Shown piece after piece: positions 1 to 12,569 of a DNA stretch of 64,000 nucleotides. Positions within the stretch are counted from its first letter, which is position 1, and each line of letters opens with the position of its first letter. The translations under genes and the position numbers were made by a program. Source of the stretch: Utricularia gibba (taxonomy: Eukaryota; Streptophyta; Magnoliopsida; Lamiales; Lentibulariaceae); the NCBI GenBank assembly GCA_002189035.1, contig NEEC01000026.1, forward strand, positions 248,001 to 312,000, written 5' to 3'. The notes beneath the pieces were generated by a model that made no database searches, was not told the origin of the DNA, and worked only from the letters and a program-made list of their open reading frames with translations.

Positions 1-53
1 TATGATCTCTACCCAGTATCATTACACCATCAAAGCTTTTTGAAATGATAATG

Positions 54-1438
54 TGATAAATGAAAATTCCTATTATCGTTGCAATAAAAATAGAATTCTA
101 TATCAAATAAATTTATAATCCTTAATCCTCACAAAATACAAATAAAACACAAAATGTAAAGTGGAATTCGGGATCGATCACAAGGAGCTGATGCTTGCAA
201 TGTGTTTTTAACAGATACAAAATTCGGAATAAATGTTGTTCTTAGTTTTAGCTCAAACTAACAGTAATAGACAAACTCGCTAAGTAGAGTCAAGTTGCAA
301 AGCAGAAAATAACAAGTGTTGGTTTTAAGCACATGATGATACTAAGATGCCTTAAGGTAATGCAGGTGATGTGGTGCTAAAATGCCTAATTTAATTTACT
401 ATATTCCTATACTCATAACTCTAAACAATCTAAGTCTATCTAGGTCATTCATCATATTTTCGGCTAAGCTAGTTCTCAATATCAGCACCAACATTGTAAT
501 TAGGTCTACCCGCATGAAGAATGTATAGAACTAGGTTTACCCGATTCTACTGGTATTACCCTGGACTATTACCTACTGCTCCCATTTTAATTTATTGGTG
601 TATCTCTAAATCAAGTATCTAAGTTGCGAAGTTCTTTGTTCCCTTACTTAGATCTACCCATGGAATGATAGAAACAAGAACTAACTAAGAGACAAAAATA
701 AATTGCATTTTTAACCCTAGCCCCACATCACCCTTCTAAACCTTAAGGCATTCCTAAGGTTCTAGCTACTCACGTGTGGAAAATAAAACAAGTTCTCATA
801 GTCATAAACTGAAGAAAATATTCTTAACATTGTCAAATACACAACAACGAAAGCAAAGTTTCAGCAAACTAAGTAAAATAGAGTGTTCTATTTTCTGTCT
901 GCTACTGTTCATAGTGTAGAACGGTAGCTCTAAACTGGATCTTAGTAGTGTTTCTTTGAGAGAATCTCCTCCTTCTCCCCTTCTAATCGATATTCGTAGT
1001 GTTGGAGGAGAAGCCCCTTGTGTGTCACTGTAGCTCAAGCTCTCTAAGTTCTCCTCTTTTTTGCGACTCTCTCTCCTCCTGATTTTATCTCCTCTCTCAC
1101 TTCCCAAAGCAAGTACATTTTCTCACACCACTACTGGTCCTATTCCTGACTTACACACTAATGTGATGGAAGTATACTTATTGTCTTATGCTCCTCCTAC
1201 TATATGGTGACTTGCATGAAATTTTTGTATCTTTTCGTGATTTTGGGACTTGATGCTGGACTCACAATTGGGTTAGAACATAGAGTGGGTTAAATTAAAG
1301 GATTTAACCTACTAACACACAAAAATCACATATTTTCTGAATTATAAAAAAATATTTAAAACTATAAAATAGCAACGAAAACATAATCAAAAAGTTATGA
1401 TTATTATATCTTAAAACATGTAAATTTGTGTGCTATCA
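54..1438 (-). repeat. Solo LTR, Athila-like subfamily A (copy A1)
   Basis: The segment begins TGATAAATG and ends TGCTATCA, and aligns along its length with the LTRs at 49,637-51,068 and 43,886-52,196. It contains the 'ggtcgatcacaagg' block that corresponds to the 'gggtcgaatccacaggg' hallmark of Athila LTRs. No internal retrotransposon coding lies beside it, so it reads as a solo LTR. Sense strand is inferred from the gag-pol orientation of the related element. I found no clean target-site duplication. Confidence 0.75.
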
Positions 1439-2369
1439 CACTATACTATGACAATGGATTTGTCCCCAAGTCATATCTAAGACTAACAGTAGTTCAATAA
1501 TTTCTTTTAGCTATCACTTTATTCTATCTGATTTTTTTTTATGGATATTTGCTTCGAGTCTTGCTCTAGTTGGACTTGTTATGGAGGGTTACGGATCAAA
1601 TAATAAATATTTTTCCTTTTCAGGTGGATTAAGGCTGCTGCCGAATTTATTTTTTTTCCAGTAAGTTGTCTTTATTGCAAGAAGGTTAAACGAGTTTTTT
1701 TTCATCTATCGTCATCACAGGTTAATGAACTAAATCAAAAAGTTATATGACTGAAAAAAATGTCTTATACATTGGTATTAATGAAATAAAAACTCATTTT
1801 CTATGTACAAGAATTAAATTAAAGTAAACAAGAAAAGTAAATCACACATGGTTGATTAGTTATCATAGTTTAAAGCAGGCTTACAAAATAAACCAAATGA
1901 GGTTTTTATCATCTATTTAAGTAGATATATTAAACATAAAAAGTGGGAGGTTTAAAAAACAAAGGATTAGTAGTTGATATTTTAGACAATGATGTTAATT
2001 TATAGAAAGTAAATGCTAATTTGGATGGTAAATTGATAGAAATGTCACTAAGTATTACCTGAGATTTCGATCCCAAGATCTTCCTATTCATGAATTAATA
2101 AACTAACCATGTAGGATGAAGAAATCTTTTATTTTTGAGAAAGTAGAATAAAAGAAACAAATTCTAATTGAAAGAATAGAATAGTAAAAGAAATGTTTTT
2201 AATTCACTAGCTCTTTACTTTTTAATTTTTAAGAAATTTACTTTTTGATACGGACGTCTGATTATTTTTCACATTCGAAATAGAAAATTATAATTTAAAT
2301 TTTTATATAATATTTTATCATATAAATAAAAGTATTCGTTATTCAAAAAGGAAGGAAAAAAAGATGAGA
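1439..2369. other. A/T-rich spacer without recognisable genes
   Basis: Very A/T-rich sequence with no conserved reading frame, RNA gene or clear repeat boundary. Confidence 0.6.
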
Positions 2370-2374
2370 TGAAT

Positions 2375-3505
2375 TGATAACACATAGTTTTGAGTATTTT
2401 AGAATAAGGAAATGATAAGTATTCTACTATAAAACTTGGATTTTATTGTATGTCTTTGTGTTTTTGTGATTAGCAATATTTTATTCCTAATTCAAACTAA
2501 ATTTAAATTTAATCTTAATCTTTGTTCTAATTACTTTCTTAAGCAATGCAGTATATATTATCAATGCAAATCCCAATGAGATGAAAAATGTATAGTAGAT
2601 GCAACATGAAAAGGGGACAAAAGAGAAGAAAGAGAAGTACCAAATCCCAAAAAGAGAATTTTTGGTATAATGAAGGGAAATAAAATATCTTTCCATTGGA
2701 GAACACACCATAGAATTCGGGGAGCAGATGTAGTAGGAAATTGTAGCAAAACCATGGAAACGAAGAAGATGAAATCAGGATCGAAGCTTATCCCTAAACT
2801 CTCCTTTATTTATCAGGAACACTATTTCTAACCCGAAGTAGTTTTAGTTTTTCACGTGAACTATTTACGATTTCGGTTTGTGTTTATGTTTTTTTTCTTT
2901 TTTTGTTGCACTGATATGAACATGTTTTGATTGCTATGTTATAAATGTATTTCATTTTACTTAAATATGGTGGCTAAACACACGTAACACCTTGAGGTAG
3001 AAGAGAGTGTATATAATTATTGCTTATTAGATTACATTAGTTCGGCAATCACACTATTTTTCTAACAATTAAGATAGATCTAGGAGGGGGAAGTAGTGAT
3101 ATTCATCATAAATATACTTAATTAGAGGTACACCAAAGATCAGAGAAAAGAAGAGTTTGGAAAGACTTGAATCCTTCATTTGTTAGGTGAATAATTATTA
3201 GTTGAATGAGTTAAGTATAGTAATGATCATGCCACTCCTCGAAACTTAAAAGCATTGCATTATCTTGTTTGAGTTAGCAGTTGAATTTATTTGTTTGTTT
3301 TTTTTATTGAATTTTATCATAAACTTATCTTAGTTTGGATTAAATTTTTCAACCGTGACAAAAACAACATGCACATAACTATTTGTGTTCGATCCTAATC
3401 CACTATTTTCATATTTTTATATGATTAGGTGTGAATTAGATTAATAAATTTATTTGATATAAGAATTGACAATTTTAACAACTATCATAATTTTTTTGTT
3501 TATGA
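2375..3505 (+). repeat. Solo LTR subfamily B (copy B1) with TSD tgaat
   Basis: Starts TGATAACACATAG and ends GTTTATGA (terminal CA mutated to GA). The flanks at 2,370-2,374 and 3,506-3,510 are both tgaat, a perfect 5-bp target-site duplication. It aligns with the complete solo LTR at 54,403-55,578, including the 'aatcccaa...gag' U3 block and the 'aaatttatttgata' end. Confidence 0.85.
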
Positions 3506-5685
3506 TGAATTCAAAAATACCTTATTTTATTTGAAATCTAACAGAGATAATATAATTGATCAAATTATAAGCCCTAGGATAAGAGTTTGATTGTCAATCA
3601 ATTCTACAAGAAGCAAATAATATGGAATGATTCTTAGATTCATTGAAAATCTTATGTAGGGTTTTGAAATAATGATGAAAATAATGGTAATGTGATTATC
3701 CAATAGTTCAAGTACAATTGATATAGTTGAAGTCCAGGCAAAATATGGTTTTTTAGGGATGATTTTATTATTTTTGTAATTTCTTCTCCTCACTAACCAA
3801 GTGTGCAAGCTTACCTTTTGATTTACTGGTGATAACAAATATTTTTGAATGTTTTAAAATTCAAATTTTTTTAATATTATATTATAAAATTAGAATTTTA
3901 TTAAGCATTTCTATTTTTTTTATGATTAACAGTATTGTTTAGGTGTTTTATTCCAAATTCAAGATTTAGTCTTAATCTTTATTTTAATAACTTTTTTGAG
4001 CAATGTGGGATGTTTTCAGTAATCCAAATCCTAAGAAGTCGAAAGTAAACAGTAAAGATGCAAAGAAATGAGGGCAAAAGCTGAAAATGAAGGATGCTAA
4101 ATCCCAAGGAGGGGTAAAATGAAGATTTCGAATAAAAAAGGGAGGGGAGTGGAGAGAGAAAAATATCTCCCATTGTAACAACACGCAAGACAATCTGAAG
4201 AAAAATTGTAGATGAAGGAATGAAGAAGACAGACTTTGGAACTTAGCTCGCTCTAAGACATTTTAATAGGAACACTACTTCTAATCGAGAGTAAATTGCA
4301 AAAAACATTTTAGCATTTCATTTTGAAACTATTTTCTTAATCATTAATGTTTACTTTCTTGCTTTCAAGCTGTAAACTAAGACATGTTGTTGATGTTGTT
4401 ATATACTAGTTTTATTTTTCTTCTATATGATTAGTCAAATATCAAGTGGTATTTTTGAACTAAAGGAGATAAACATGTTTATTGTTCTTTAAACCATATT
4501 AATCACTTCATCCCACTAGTTTTTTTAATAAATCAAGGTTGATTCAGGAGGGAAACTAGTGGTATATTCATCATAGATCAATCTTAATTAGAAATAGACT
4601 GAAGATTAGAGAAAGACAGACCAATGTTAGAATAGATTTGAACTTTTATTTGGTTAGATGAACGACTTTGGTTGAGATGAGATAAAGATAATGATGAATA
4701 TATTATTCCTGAAAGTCTTAAGGCATCACATTGTTTCCCTTTAAATAGTAATTTGATTTACGCATTTATTTTTTTCTTGTATTTTATCAGAAAATTGCAT
4801 TTGTCTTACCTAGATTTAATGCTAAATAGTAACAAAAATAAAATGTGTCAACCTGCACATAATATGCAAAATGCTTTTTGTGTTCCACTCTAATCCACTA
4901 TATTCGTATTTTTTGTATGATTGATATAAATTAAGCTTATAAATTTATTTGAAGAAGAATTATTCATTTATCAACAGGAAGCTTAAGAAGAATGAGTAGA
5001 GTAGCAGGTTATAAAAATGAATATTAAGTTTTTTTATTTTATATCAAATCTATCTTAAATTATTTGTAACCGTTCTTTACTTAGTAGGGGGTCGGAGTTT
5101 TTGTATGTCATAAATAAAACAAATCAAGTCAATCGGCATTTTTATTATTATTTAGTTGGATTGTAATAAGATGGACCAAGTATTAAATATTGGGTGGAAA
5201 TTTGTTTCTTTAGGTTATTTATTATCAAATCAATACCTCGCACCCACAGTCAACAAAAGCATGAACTAGTTTTAATATTGATGGAATTCAGTTTGACATT
5301 AATATTATTTCCAGATACAATTTATTTATTCGGCTTTTTTGTAACAGTTGTTTATTATATATTATATATTATTTGCTCGTATTTTGATTTTATGGTTTGT
5401 AAAATATTGAATTAATTTGAACAAAAATTAAATTTTGAATAACAAACAATATATATATATGTTTTTAAGAACATTTTGTCAAATAATTTTTGTTCAATTA
5501 CCTGTTATTCTAAGTGCATATTTATATAATTATTATTTGTAATGTTTTATAATTATATGCATAGAAATATTAAATAAAAACATTTACACATCAAAATACA
5601 TAATTGAATATAATTATATTAAAAAATAAAAAAATTATAAAGAGTGGGTTTTCAACCATTACTTATTCAAATATGGTTATTGGGA
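3180..5685 (+). repeat. Direct segmental duplication, copy 1
   Basis: This 2.5-kb block is repeated in the same orientation at about 6,360-8,942. Matches run almost without break, for example 'attgaaaatcttatgtagggttttgaaataatgatgaaaa' (about 3,641 and 6,840) and 'cagtcaacaaaagcatgaactagtttta' (about 5,249 and 8,489). It contains the tail of LTR B1, a 325-bp spacer, all of LTR B2 and about 710 bp beyond it. Confidence 0.92.
3830..4973 (+). repeat. Solo LTR subfamily B (copy B2, in duplication copy 1)
   Basis: Starts TGATAACAAATATTTTTG, ends CATTTATCA. The flanks actgg (3,825-3,829) and acagg (4,974-4,978) are a target-site duplication with one difference. The duplicated counterpart at 7,028-8,212 still has identical flanks. 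Confidence 0.85.
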
Positions 5686-5689
5686 AAAT

Positions 5690-6057
5690 CCCCTCATGTG
5701 TATTCTAAAAAACGTGTTGTCCCCTTGCGATTCTTTCTCCTTCTCATCTTTCTCTCACCTCACTCTGTTTAAGGTAAGTACATTCTCTGACAAATATGAT
5801 TCTTCTGGCCCTGACTTGGAGACTGCCGCTGTGACTATGTACCCATTGCCCCCTATAGCCCTAGTGACTTGCACGAAATCCAGATTTCTTCCTTGACTTT
5901 CGGGTTGTTGCTACACTCCAAAATCGAGTTAGACATGGGGTGGGCTAAATCAAAGGATTTAGCTCACTAATCACACCAAAAATCACATTTTCCCTAATCA
6001 AATAAAAATACTTAAAATTATAAAATTAACACTTAAACATGAAAATTTGTGTGTTAT
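5690..6057 (-). repeat. Truncated subfamily A LTR tail
   Basis: Matches the last 370 bp of LTR A1 (for example 'ggtgggctaaatcaaaggatttag' and 'aacatgaaaatttgtgtgttatta'). It lies between the two copies of the segmental duplication and has lost its first kilobase. Confidence 0.7.
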
Positions 6058-6084
6058 TAGTAGGACTACAGTACGATTCTTTCT

Positions 6085-6350
6085 ACAGAGCCTGGTCGGA
6101 TTGGCTCCCTCTATAAATAGAGAAAGTTTGGAGGTGAAAAGGTTGAACTTTCGACATTCAAAAAGGTTGTATTCCTCTCTTTTTCAATTAGTGAAACCAC
6201 TCCTCCGGTGAGCTTCGACAGCTACGTGGCTTTCCATCTTTCAGTGGTTTCCACATAAAAATCCTCTCCACTTTCTCTTCCAACGACTATGCCATGCATC
6301 CTAAATCCATAATACCTAAATCGGATCCAACCAATTTGGCTTTAGCGGTA
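6085..6350 (+). repeat. Tat-like LTR fragment
   Basis: Shares the 'ccggtgagcttcgacagctacgtggctttcc...gtggtttccac' block with the complete Tat-type LTR at 60,378-60,891. It includes a TATAAATA box (about 6,112) like the one expected in the LTR promoter. Confidence 0.6.
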
Positions 6351-7027
6351 ACTCTAAATCAATTTGTTAGGTGAATAATTATTAAGTTGAATGAATTAAG
6401 TATAATACTAATCATGCCACTGTTGAAAGCTTCAAAGCATAACATTATCTTATTTTAGTTAGTAATCAAATTTATCTGTTTGTTTTGTTACTCTATTTTA
6501 TCGTAAACTCGCCTTGGTTTAGATTAAATCTTTCAACCATAACAAAAATAGCATGCATCAACCTTTACACAACAAGTCTTGTGTTCGATTCTAGTCAAAT
6601 ATGCTCATATTTATTGTATGACTAAATATGAATTAGATTTATAAATTTATTTGATAAAAGAATTTGCAATTTTAATGACTAGCATAAATTTTTTGTTTAT
6701 CATGAATTCAGAAACATCTTATTTTATTTGAAATCTAAGAGACATAATATAATTGATCAAATTATATGCCCTAGAATAAAAGTTTGATTCTCAATCAATT
6801 CTACATGAAGAAAATAATATGGAATGGCCCTTAGATTCATTGAAAATCTTATGTAGGGTTTTGAAATAATGATGAAAAAAATGATGATGTGATTATCCAA
6901 TAGTTCAAGTAGAATTGATATAGTTGAAGTTCAAGCTAAATATGGTTTTTTCAGGGATGCTTTTGTTGTTTTTGTAATTTCTTCTCCTCACTAGTCGAGT
7001 GTGAAAGATTACCTTTTGATTTACCGG

Positions 7028-8212
7028 TGATAACATATATCTTTCAGTGTCTTAAATTACAAAAAATATTAAATTACAAAAAATATTAATATTATGTTAT
7101 AAAATTAGAATTTAATTAACTATTTCTATATTTTAATGATTAGTAGTATTGTTTAGGTATTTTATTTCAAATTGGAACTAAATCCGCAATTTACTCCTAA
7201 TCTTTATTTTAATAACTTTCTTTGAGTATTGGAGTAAGTTTTTAGCAATCCAAATTTTAAGAAGCTGAAAGGAAACAGTAAAGATGCAGAGAAATGAGGT
7301 CAACAGCTAAAAATGAAGGATACTAAATCCCAAGAAGGGGTAAAAGGAAGATTTCGAATAAAAAGTGAGGGGAGTTGAGAGAAAAATATCTCCCTTTGGA
7401 ACAACATGCAAGACAATCTGAAGAAGGGGATCTAGGAAGAAAAATCGTAGAAGAAGGGATAAATAAGACGGACTTTGGAAGTAAGCTCATTGTAAAACAT
7501 TCTAACTGAAACACTACTTCTAATCTTGAGTAAATTGTAAAAAAAATTATAGCTTTTTGTTTCAAAACTATTTTCTTTACCGTGAATGTTTACTTTCTTG
7601 CTTTTTAGCTGTGAACTTAGACATGTTATTGATGTTGTTATATATTAGTTTTATTTTTCTTCTATATGAGTAGTTAATTACCAAGTGGTGTTTTGAAACC
7701 AAATGAGATAAACATGTTTATTGTCCTTTAAATCATATAAACCACTTTATCATATTACTTTTTTAATAAATGAAGATTAATCTAGGAGGGAAATTAGTGG
7801 TATATTTATCATAAACCAATCTTAATAAGAAATAGACCGAAGATTAGAGAAAGAAAGACCAATGTTTGGGTAGATTTGAATTTGTTTTTGGTTAGATGAA
7901 CGATTTTGCTTGGAATGAGATAAAGATAATGATAAACATATTGTTCTTAAAAGTCTTAAGGTATCACATTGTTTCCCTTTATTTAGTAATTTGATTTACT
8001 CATTTATTTCTTTCTTAAATTTTATCAGAAAATTGTATTAATCTTAATTTAGATGTAATGTTGAATAGTGATAAAAATAGAATGCATCAACCTGAAATAT
8101 GCAAAATGCTTTTTGTGTTCCATTCTAATTTACTATATTCGTATTTTTTGTATAATTTGTGTAAATTAAGCAAGCTTATAAATTTATTTGAAAAAGAATT
8201 TTTCATTTATCA
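7028..8212 (+). repeat. Solo LTR subfamily B (copy B2', in duplication copy 2)
   Basis: Starts TGATAACATATATC, ends CATTTATCA. The flanks are accgg on both sides (7,023-7,027 and 8,213-8,217), a perfect target-site duplication that confirms the boundaries of copy B2. Confidence 0.88.
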
Positions 8213-8692
8213 ACCGGAAGTTGAAGAAGAATTAGTGAGTAGCAGGTTATAAAACCGAATATTAATTTTTTATTTTATATCAAATCTACTAATGTCTTCA
8301 TTATTTGTAACTGCTCTTTAATTAGTAGGAGGTTGGAGTTTTTGTATGCCATAAATAAAACAAGTCACGTCAATGGGCATTTTTATTCTTATTTAGTTGG
8401 ATTGTAACAAGATGGACCAAGTATTAAATATTGGGTGGAAATTTGTTTCTTTAGGTTATTTATTATTAAATCAATACTTCACATCCACAGTCAACAAAAG
8501 CATGAACTAGTTTTAACATTGATGGAATTCGGTTTGATATTAATATTATTTCCAGATACAATTTATTTATTCGGTTTTTTGTAACAGTTGTTTATTTTAT
8601 ATTATATAGTACTTGCTCGTATTTTGATTTTACGGTTTGTAAAATATTGAATTAATTTGAACAAAACATTAAATTTTGAATAACAAACAATA

Positions 8693-8719
8693 TATATGTG
8701 TGTGTGTGTGTGTTTGTGT
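8693..8719. repeat. (TG)n microsatellite
   Basis: A run of tg dinucleotides within duplication copy 2. The same place in copy 1 (about 5,450) has only (ta)n. Confidence 0.9.
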
Positions 8720-8942
8720 TTTTAAGAACATTTTGTCAAATAATTTTTGTAGAATTACCTGTTATTCTAAGTATATATTTATATAATTATTATTTGTAAT
8801 TTTTTTATACTTATATGCATAGAAATATTATATAAAAACATTTACACATCAAAATATACATAATTGAATATAATTATATAAAAAAATTAACAAATTAAAA
8901 AGAGTGGGTATTCAACCATTACTTTTTGAAATAGGGCTATTG

Positions 8943-9671
8943 GGAGAGAGGGAGGAATCTGGCTAAGTGATCCATGAGAAGGGAAAAACAGAAAAATAGT
9001 AAGTCACCGACCATGATTATTTACACTGACGCTCACGCTCGGCTATAAATAAAAAAATAGTTGTACGGTTAGGTGGGTGGGATGATGAACCCAACCCCAG
9101 TGCGTGTGCGTCGACTTGTCTGGATATGAAGACCAATACCATGGAGGAATTCGTGTGCTTGCCAACTGCCACTCGGCTTCAAATAGATGGGGGTAGGGCA
9201 CCGGTTGCTGATAAATGTACCAGTCAAATCACAATCGTCTCCAACTACATAATCAAACCAAATTCTGGAGCAAGATTTGATAAGCACGACTCAACAAATC
9301 AAATGGAAGATTTTTTTTGTTGCATTGCTCTACTTTAATAGAGATGGTGGGCGTCGGACTCGGCATAGCCACGGAGGACAACACTTGAGGGACCAATTTT
9401 GCAAAAAATTTAAATATTGTTTGAAGATCACTTATTTGGGGACGAATGAATGATCAAGTGTACTCCTCAACTTGGTATGCAAAATTCCAAAAAATTCGGG
9501 ACCATTTATCAACTTCGGAGATCAATTTTTTCATCAAGGACGAATCCTGTTTTATGGGGACTCATTTTGACTTCAAGTAAAACATTTAATACAATTTTCC
9601 CATTAAATATGCGCCATGCTCAAGGCGCAAGTGATTTGTGGATACACAGACAGACAGACAGACAGACGCAA
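8943..9671 (+). promoter_or_regulatory. 5' flank of the DFR-like gene
   Basis: Non-coding stretch before the start codon. A possible TATA box (ctataaataaa) lies at about 9,045-9,055, some 620 bp upstream, so either a long leader or a different promoter is used. A (GACA)n tetranucleotide tract at about 9,648-9,667 ends a few bases before the ATG and would lie in the 5' UTR. Confidence 0.4.
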
Positions 9672-10870
9672 ATGGAAGCAGGAACAGGCAGAATCTGCGT
9701 CACCGGAGCCACGGGGTTCATCGCTTCATGGACCGTCAAGTGCCTTCTCGAACACGGCTACTCAGTTAACGCTACAACAAGAACTGCCGCAGGTACCCTC
9801 GCATTTCCTCCTCTCCAATCCAATCTTTCATGAAACCTCTTTTTTCTTGTTCAGCGGGAGCCGGTGGTGAAACCAAAAGGGATCTCACCTACCTCACAAG
9901 CCTCCCTGGAGCAGCGGAGCGCCTAAGGATTTTCCATGCCGATCTCCACGACCCACGATCATTTGTACCTGCGATTGAAGGATGCATCGGGGTGTTTCAC
10001 ATAGCTCATCCCTTGGACATCCAATCCGAGGACTCGGAGGAGATCCACCATTTCACCGCAGCCGTTAAGGGTATCCTCAATGCCTGTGCTGAATCCAAAA
10101 CTGTCAAAAGAGTGGTGTTCACATCAAGTGTTTCTGCATCTGCTTTCTCCTCCTCCCCTGATGCTGATAGCCGCATCTTTGATGAGAGTTGCTGGACTGA
10201 CCTGGACACCGTGAGGAAGCTGAAAGTGTCCCTGGGGCCTTATGTCGTCACCAAGACCATAACTGAAAAACTGGCTCTGGAAATTGCTGCGGAGCTGGGG
10301 TTGGATCTTGTCACAGTTGGGCCAAGTTGGGTCACCGGCCCCTTCCTCTGCCCCTACCTTCCATATTCTATTCAAGTATTCTTGGCCTTGATATATGGTA
10401 TGCTACTGTTCAATTATGAATGGCTTTTAGAGAGGAGATTGTGAAGCATGGAAGAAATTCTTGATCCAGGGAATGAAAAGTCGTACGTGTATATCAAGGA
10501 TATTAGCCTCGTTCATGTGGAGGATGTAGCCAGAGCACACATTCATCTCTTTGAGCATCCTGAGGCAAAGGGCCAGCGATACATCTGTGCTGCGGTCGAT
10601 GCTTCCATTGAGGGCCTGCATGAGTTGATTTCAAGGAAATACCCGCAGTATAAGCTTCCAAATTCAGAGTGAGTGCACAACGTGATTCCTCTCTATTTTC
10701 TTGATAAACAAGTATGTTTGTCGTGCAGATCTTGGGAGGGCCTTCTTTCAGTTAAAACTGCAGGCGCTTCCACCAGAAAGCTGCTCGAAACTGGATTCAA
10801 GTACAAGTATGGACTGGAAGAAATGCTTGACGCATCAGTGGAATGCACCAAGGCCAAAGGCTTGCTCTAG
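9672..10870 (+). CDS. NAD(P)H-dependent reductase, DFR/vestitone-reductase-like
   Basis: Four exons: 9,672-9,792, 9,855-10,397, 10,470-10,668 and 10,729-10,870. All introns are GT-AG and phases join to 1,005 nt (334 residues), normal for the family. The protein is an extended short-chain dehydrogenase of the dihydroflavonol 4-reductase group, which reduces carbonyls of flavonoid or phenylpropanoid-type substrates in the cytosol. Seen: the Rossmann motif TGATGFIASW (11-20), FTSS (129-132) and the catalytic pair Tyr170/Lys174 in YVVTK. The usual third glycine is alanine, as in cinnamyl-alcohol- or vestitone-reductase-like members. The DFR substrate loop is not typical, so I do not call it DFR proper. 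An in-frame TGA at 10,442 falls inside the 72-bp intron 2. It stands alone between repeat blocks and appears intact. Confidence 0.9.
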
Positions 10871-12569
10871 CTGCAGCTCCGCCCACTTAAATGCATTTCT
10901 AAAGAAAACACATGATGCACGCATTTCCAGCTCTTGAACGATGGTTTGTCGTAATAAAAAACGACACATGCATACTTGAATACTTGATGGCACACATTTT
11001 CTTATGGCTTTGTAATATAAAATTATCATGTTTTATTATGATTTAGGTTGTGTTTGTGAGCTTTTTATATTTAAATGTTGTTTAGATTAATTTCATGTTT
11101 ATCTGTGTAAATGAACTAAATACTTTGATTTAGTCTACCTTGTGTTACTGATATTTAATTGAGTTTAACAAGATAATAAAAGCAATTCAGATTGAAAGAT
11201 ATATGGATTAAATCAATGGAGGCATAATAACAGAAGGAAACAACATGCACTATTGTGCTGCCCGTAGTCTACAAGTTTAGGCTAATAGTAGTACGGATAT
11301 TAGAAACAATACTTACTTTGGAAAAAGAGAGGGTGATGTGTGTCATTCTACAACAAATTTTAAAAGATTTTTAATTCATAAAATATAAAATATGTAGTAT
11401 AGATGTCAAACACATGGAGTTGAATTTCGAGAGAAATGTGAGGTTTACACTGAATACAACTGTTAGGATTTGTAAAAGTATTTATACAGTAAAAGCTCGT
11501 AAAAACATAAATGATGAGGCTTGACTAAAGAAATTGTAAGGTAAACAATAGGAATAAATTTAATTGATAAATCTTAAATAAAGAGTTGTTCATAGTATTG
11601 GAATTCTACCCAATTACGTTCGTTTCATCTCCACTCTTCTCTAATCTTTTCAATTACGTGATTATGGGAATAAGAAGTCGTCTATCTTCCCTTACACTCT
11701 CTTGCAAGGAGGCAAGGGAATAATTGATATTACTTCCCCTTGGACGAATGTAAGATAAGAAGTCTAGTTGTCATTACACTCATGATCAAATTATGTGCAT
11801 GTGTCCAAGTGTTTATTGATCTTGAAATATGTCTACAAACAAAAAGGATGTGAGTTGGTGCTTTTCATCTTATTCCTCTTCAAAACTTGTACGTATGACA
11901 AACTAATCATGAATCTTGAATAGAGGGTCATTACAAAAAGACTATAATGTAATTGCATGGAGACATACAAAACTCAATCAAATTCAAAGAAAAAGTGTAG
12001 TAACGAAATATTGAAGTGGGAGTCTCCCAATCCAGACACAAGGGTTTTTAGTTGTAAACGGCCATACAAAACAAGAAACCAAAAAAAAAAGTTTAGAAAG
12101 AAACTAGAGAAAAATCCTTTAAAGTGATAAAACTAGTATAAAATTAAAACTTGAATGAAAGTCTTTGAATTGTCTGAATTTCGCATTCTCCTAATTTTGC
12201 ACTGATCTTGAGTGCCTTGCAAGGGACCTCCTACTTTGACATTGCTATACTAATGATTTCTTCTATCAAAAGCTCATATGTTCTGCATGTCAAGACTTAT
12301 CAATAGGCGTCTACTATCTTTGAGTAACCTAATATAGATGTTAGAATTGAGTGTGTGAAAAATATGAGTTATCATAAAAAATGAAATGACACTGGTGGTA
12401 TAGTTGATTCTATAATCTCACTAAAGAAGGAACAGTGTTATAATAGATTTCGAGTAGTACTACTTTAGAATAATACCACCAAAACATGCACAAACAGATC
12501 AATTCTAAAAGTTTATACACACACTTACACACACATATGAACAAGTTTTAGTAAGGTTGATCTTAAATC
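10871..12569. other. 3' flank and A/T-rich spacer
   Basis: Probable 3' UTR of the reductase (aataaaa near 10,953), followed by A/T-rich DNA. I recognise no gene or repeat family in it. Confidence 0.5.

Larger units (their letters stand above)
6360..8942 (+). repeat. Direct segmental duplication, copy 2
   Basis: Second copy of the 3,180-5,685 block, collinear throughout. It carries the tail of LTR B1 up to 6,702 followed by the same tgaat flank, so duplication came after the B1 and B2 insertions. It differs by substitutions, small indels and an expanded (TG)n tract near 8,693-8,715. Confidence 0.92.

Noticed and set aside
10442-10444. Nonsense mutation in the reductase gene
   Set aside because: The TGA is inside a GT-AG intron whose removal restores the conserved family sequence and a complete frame.
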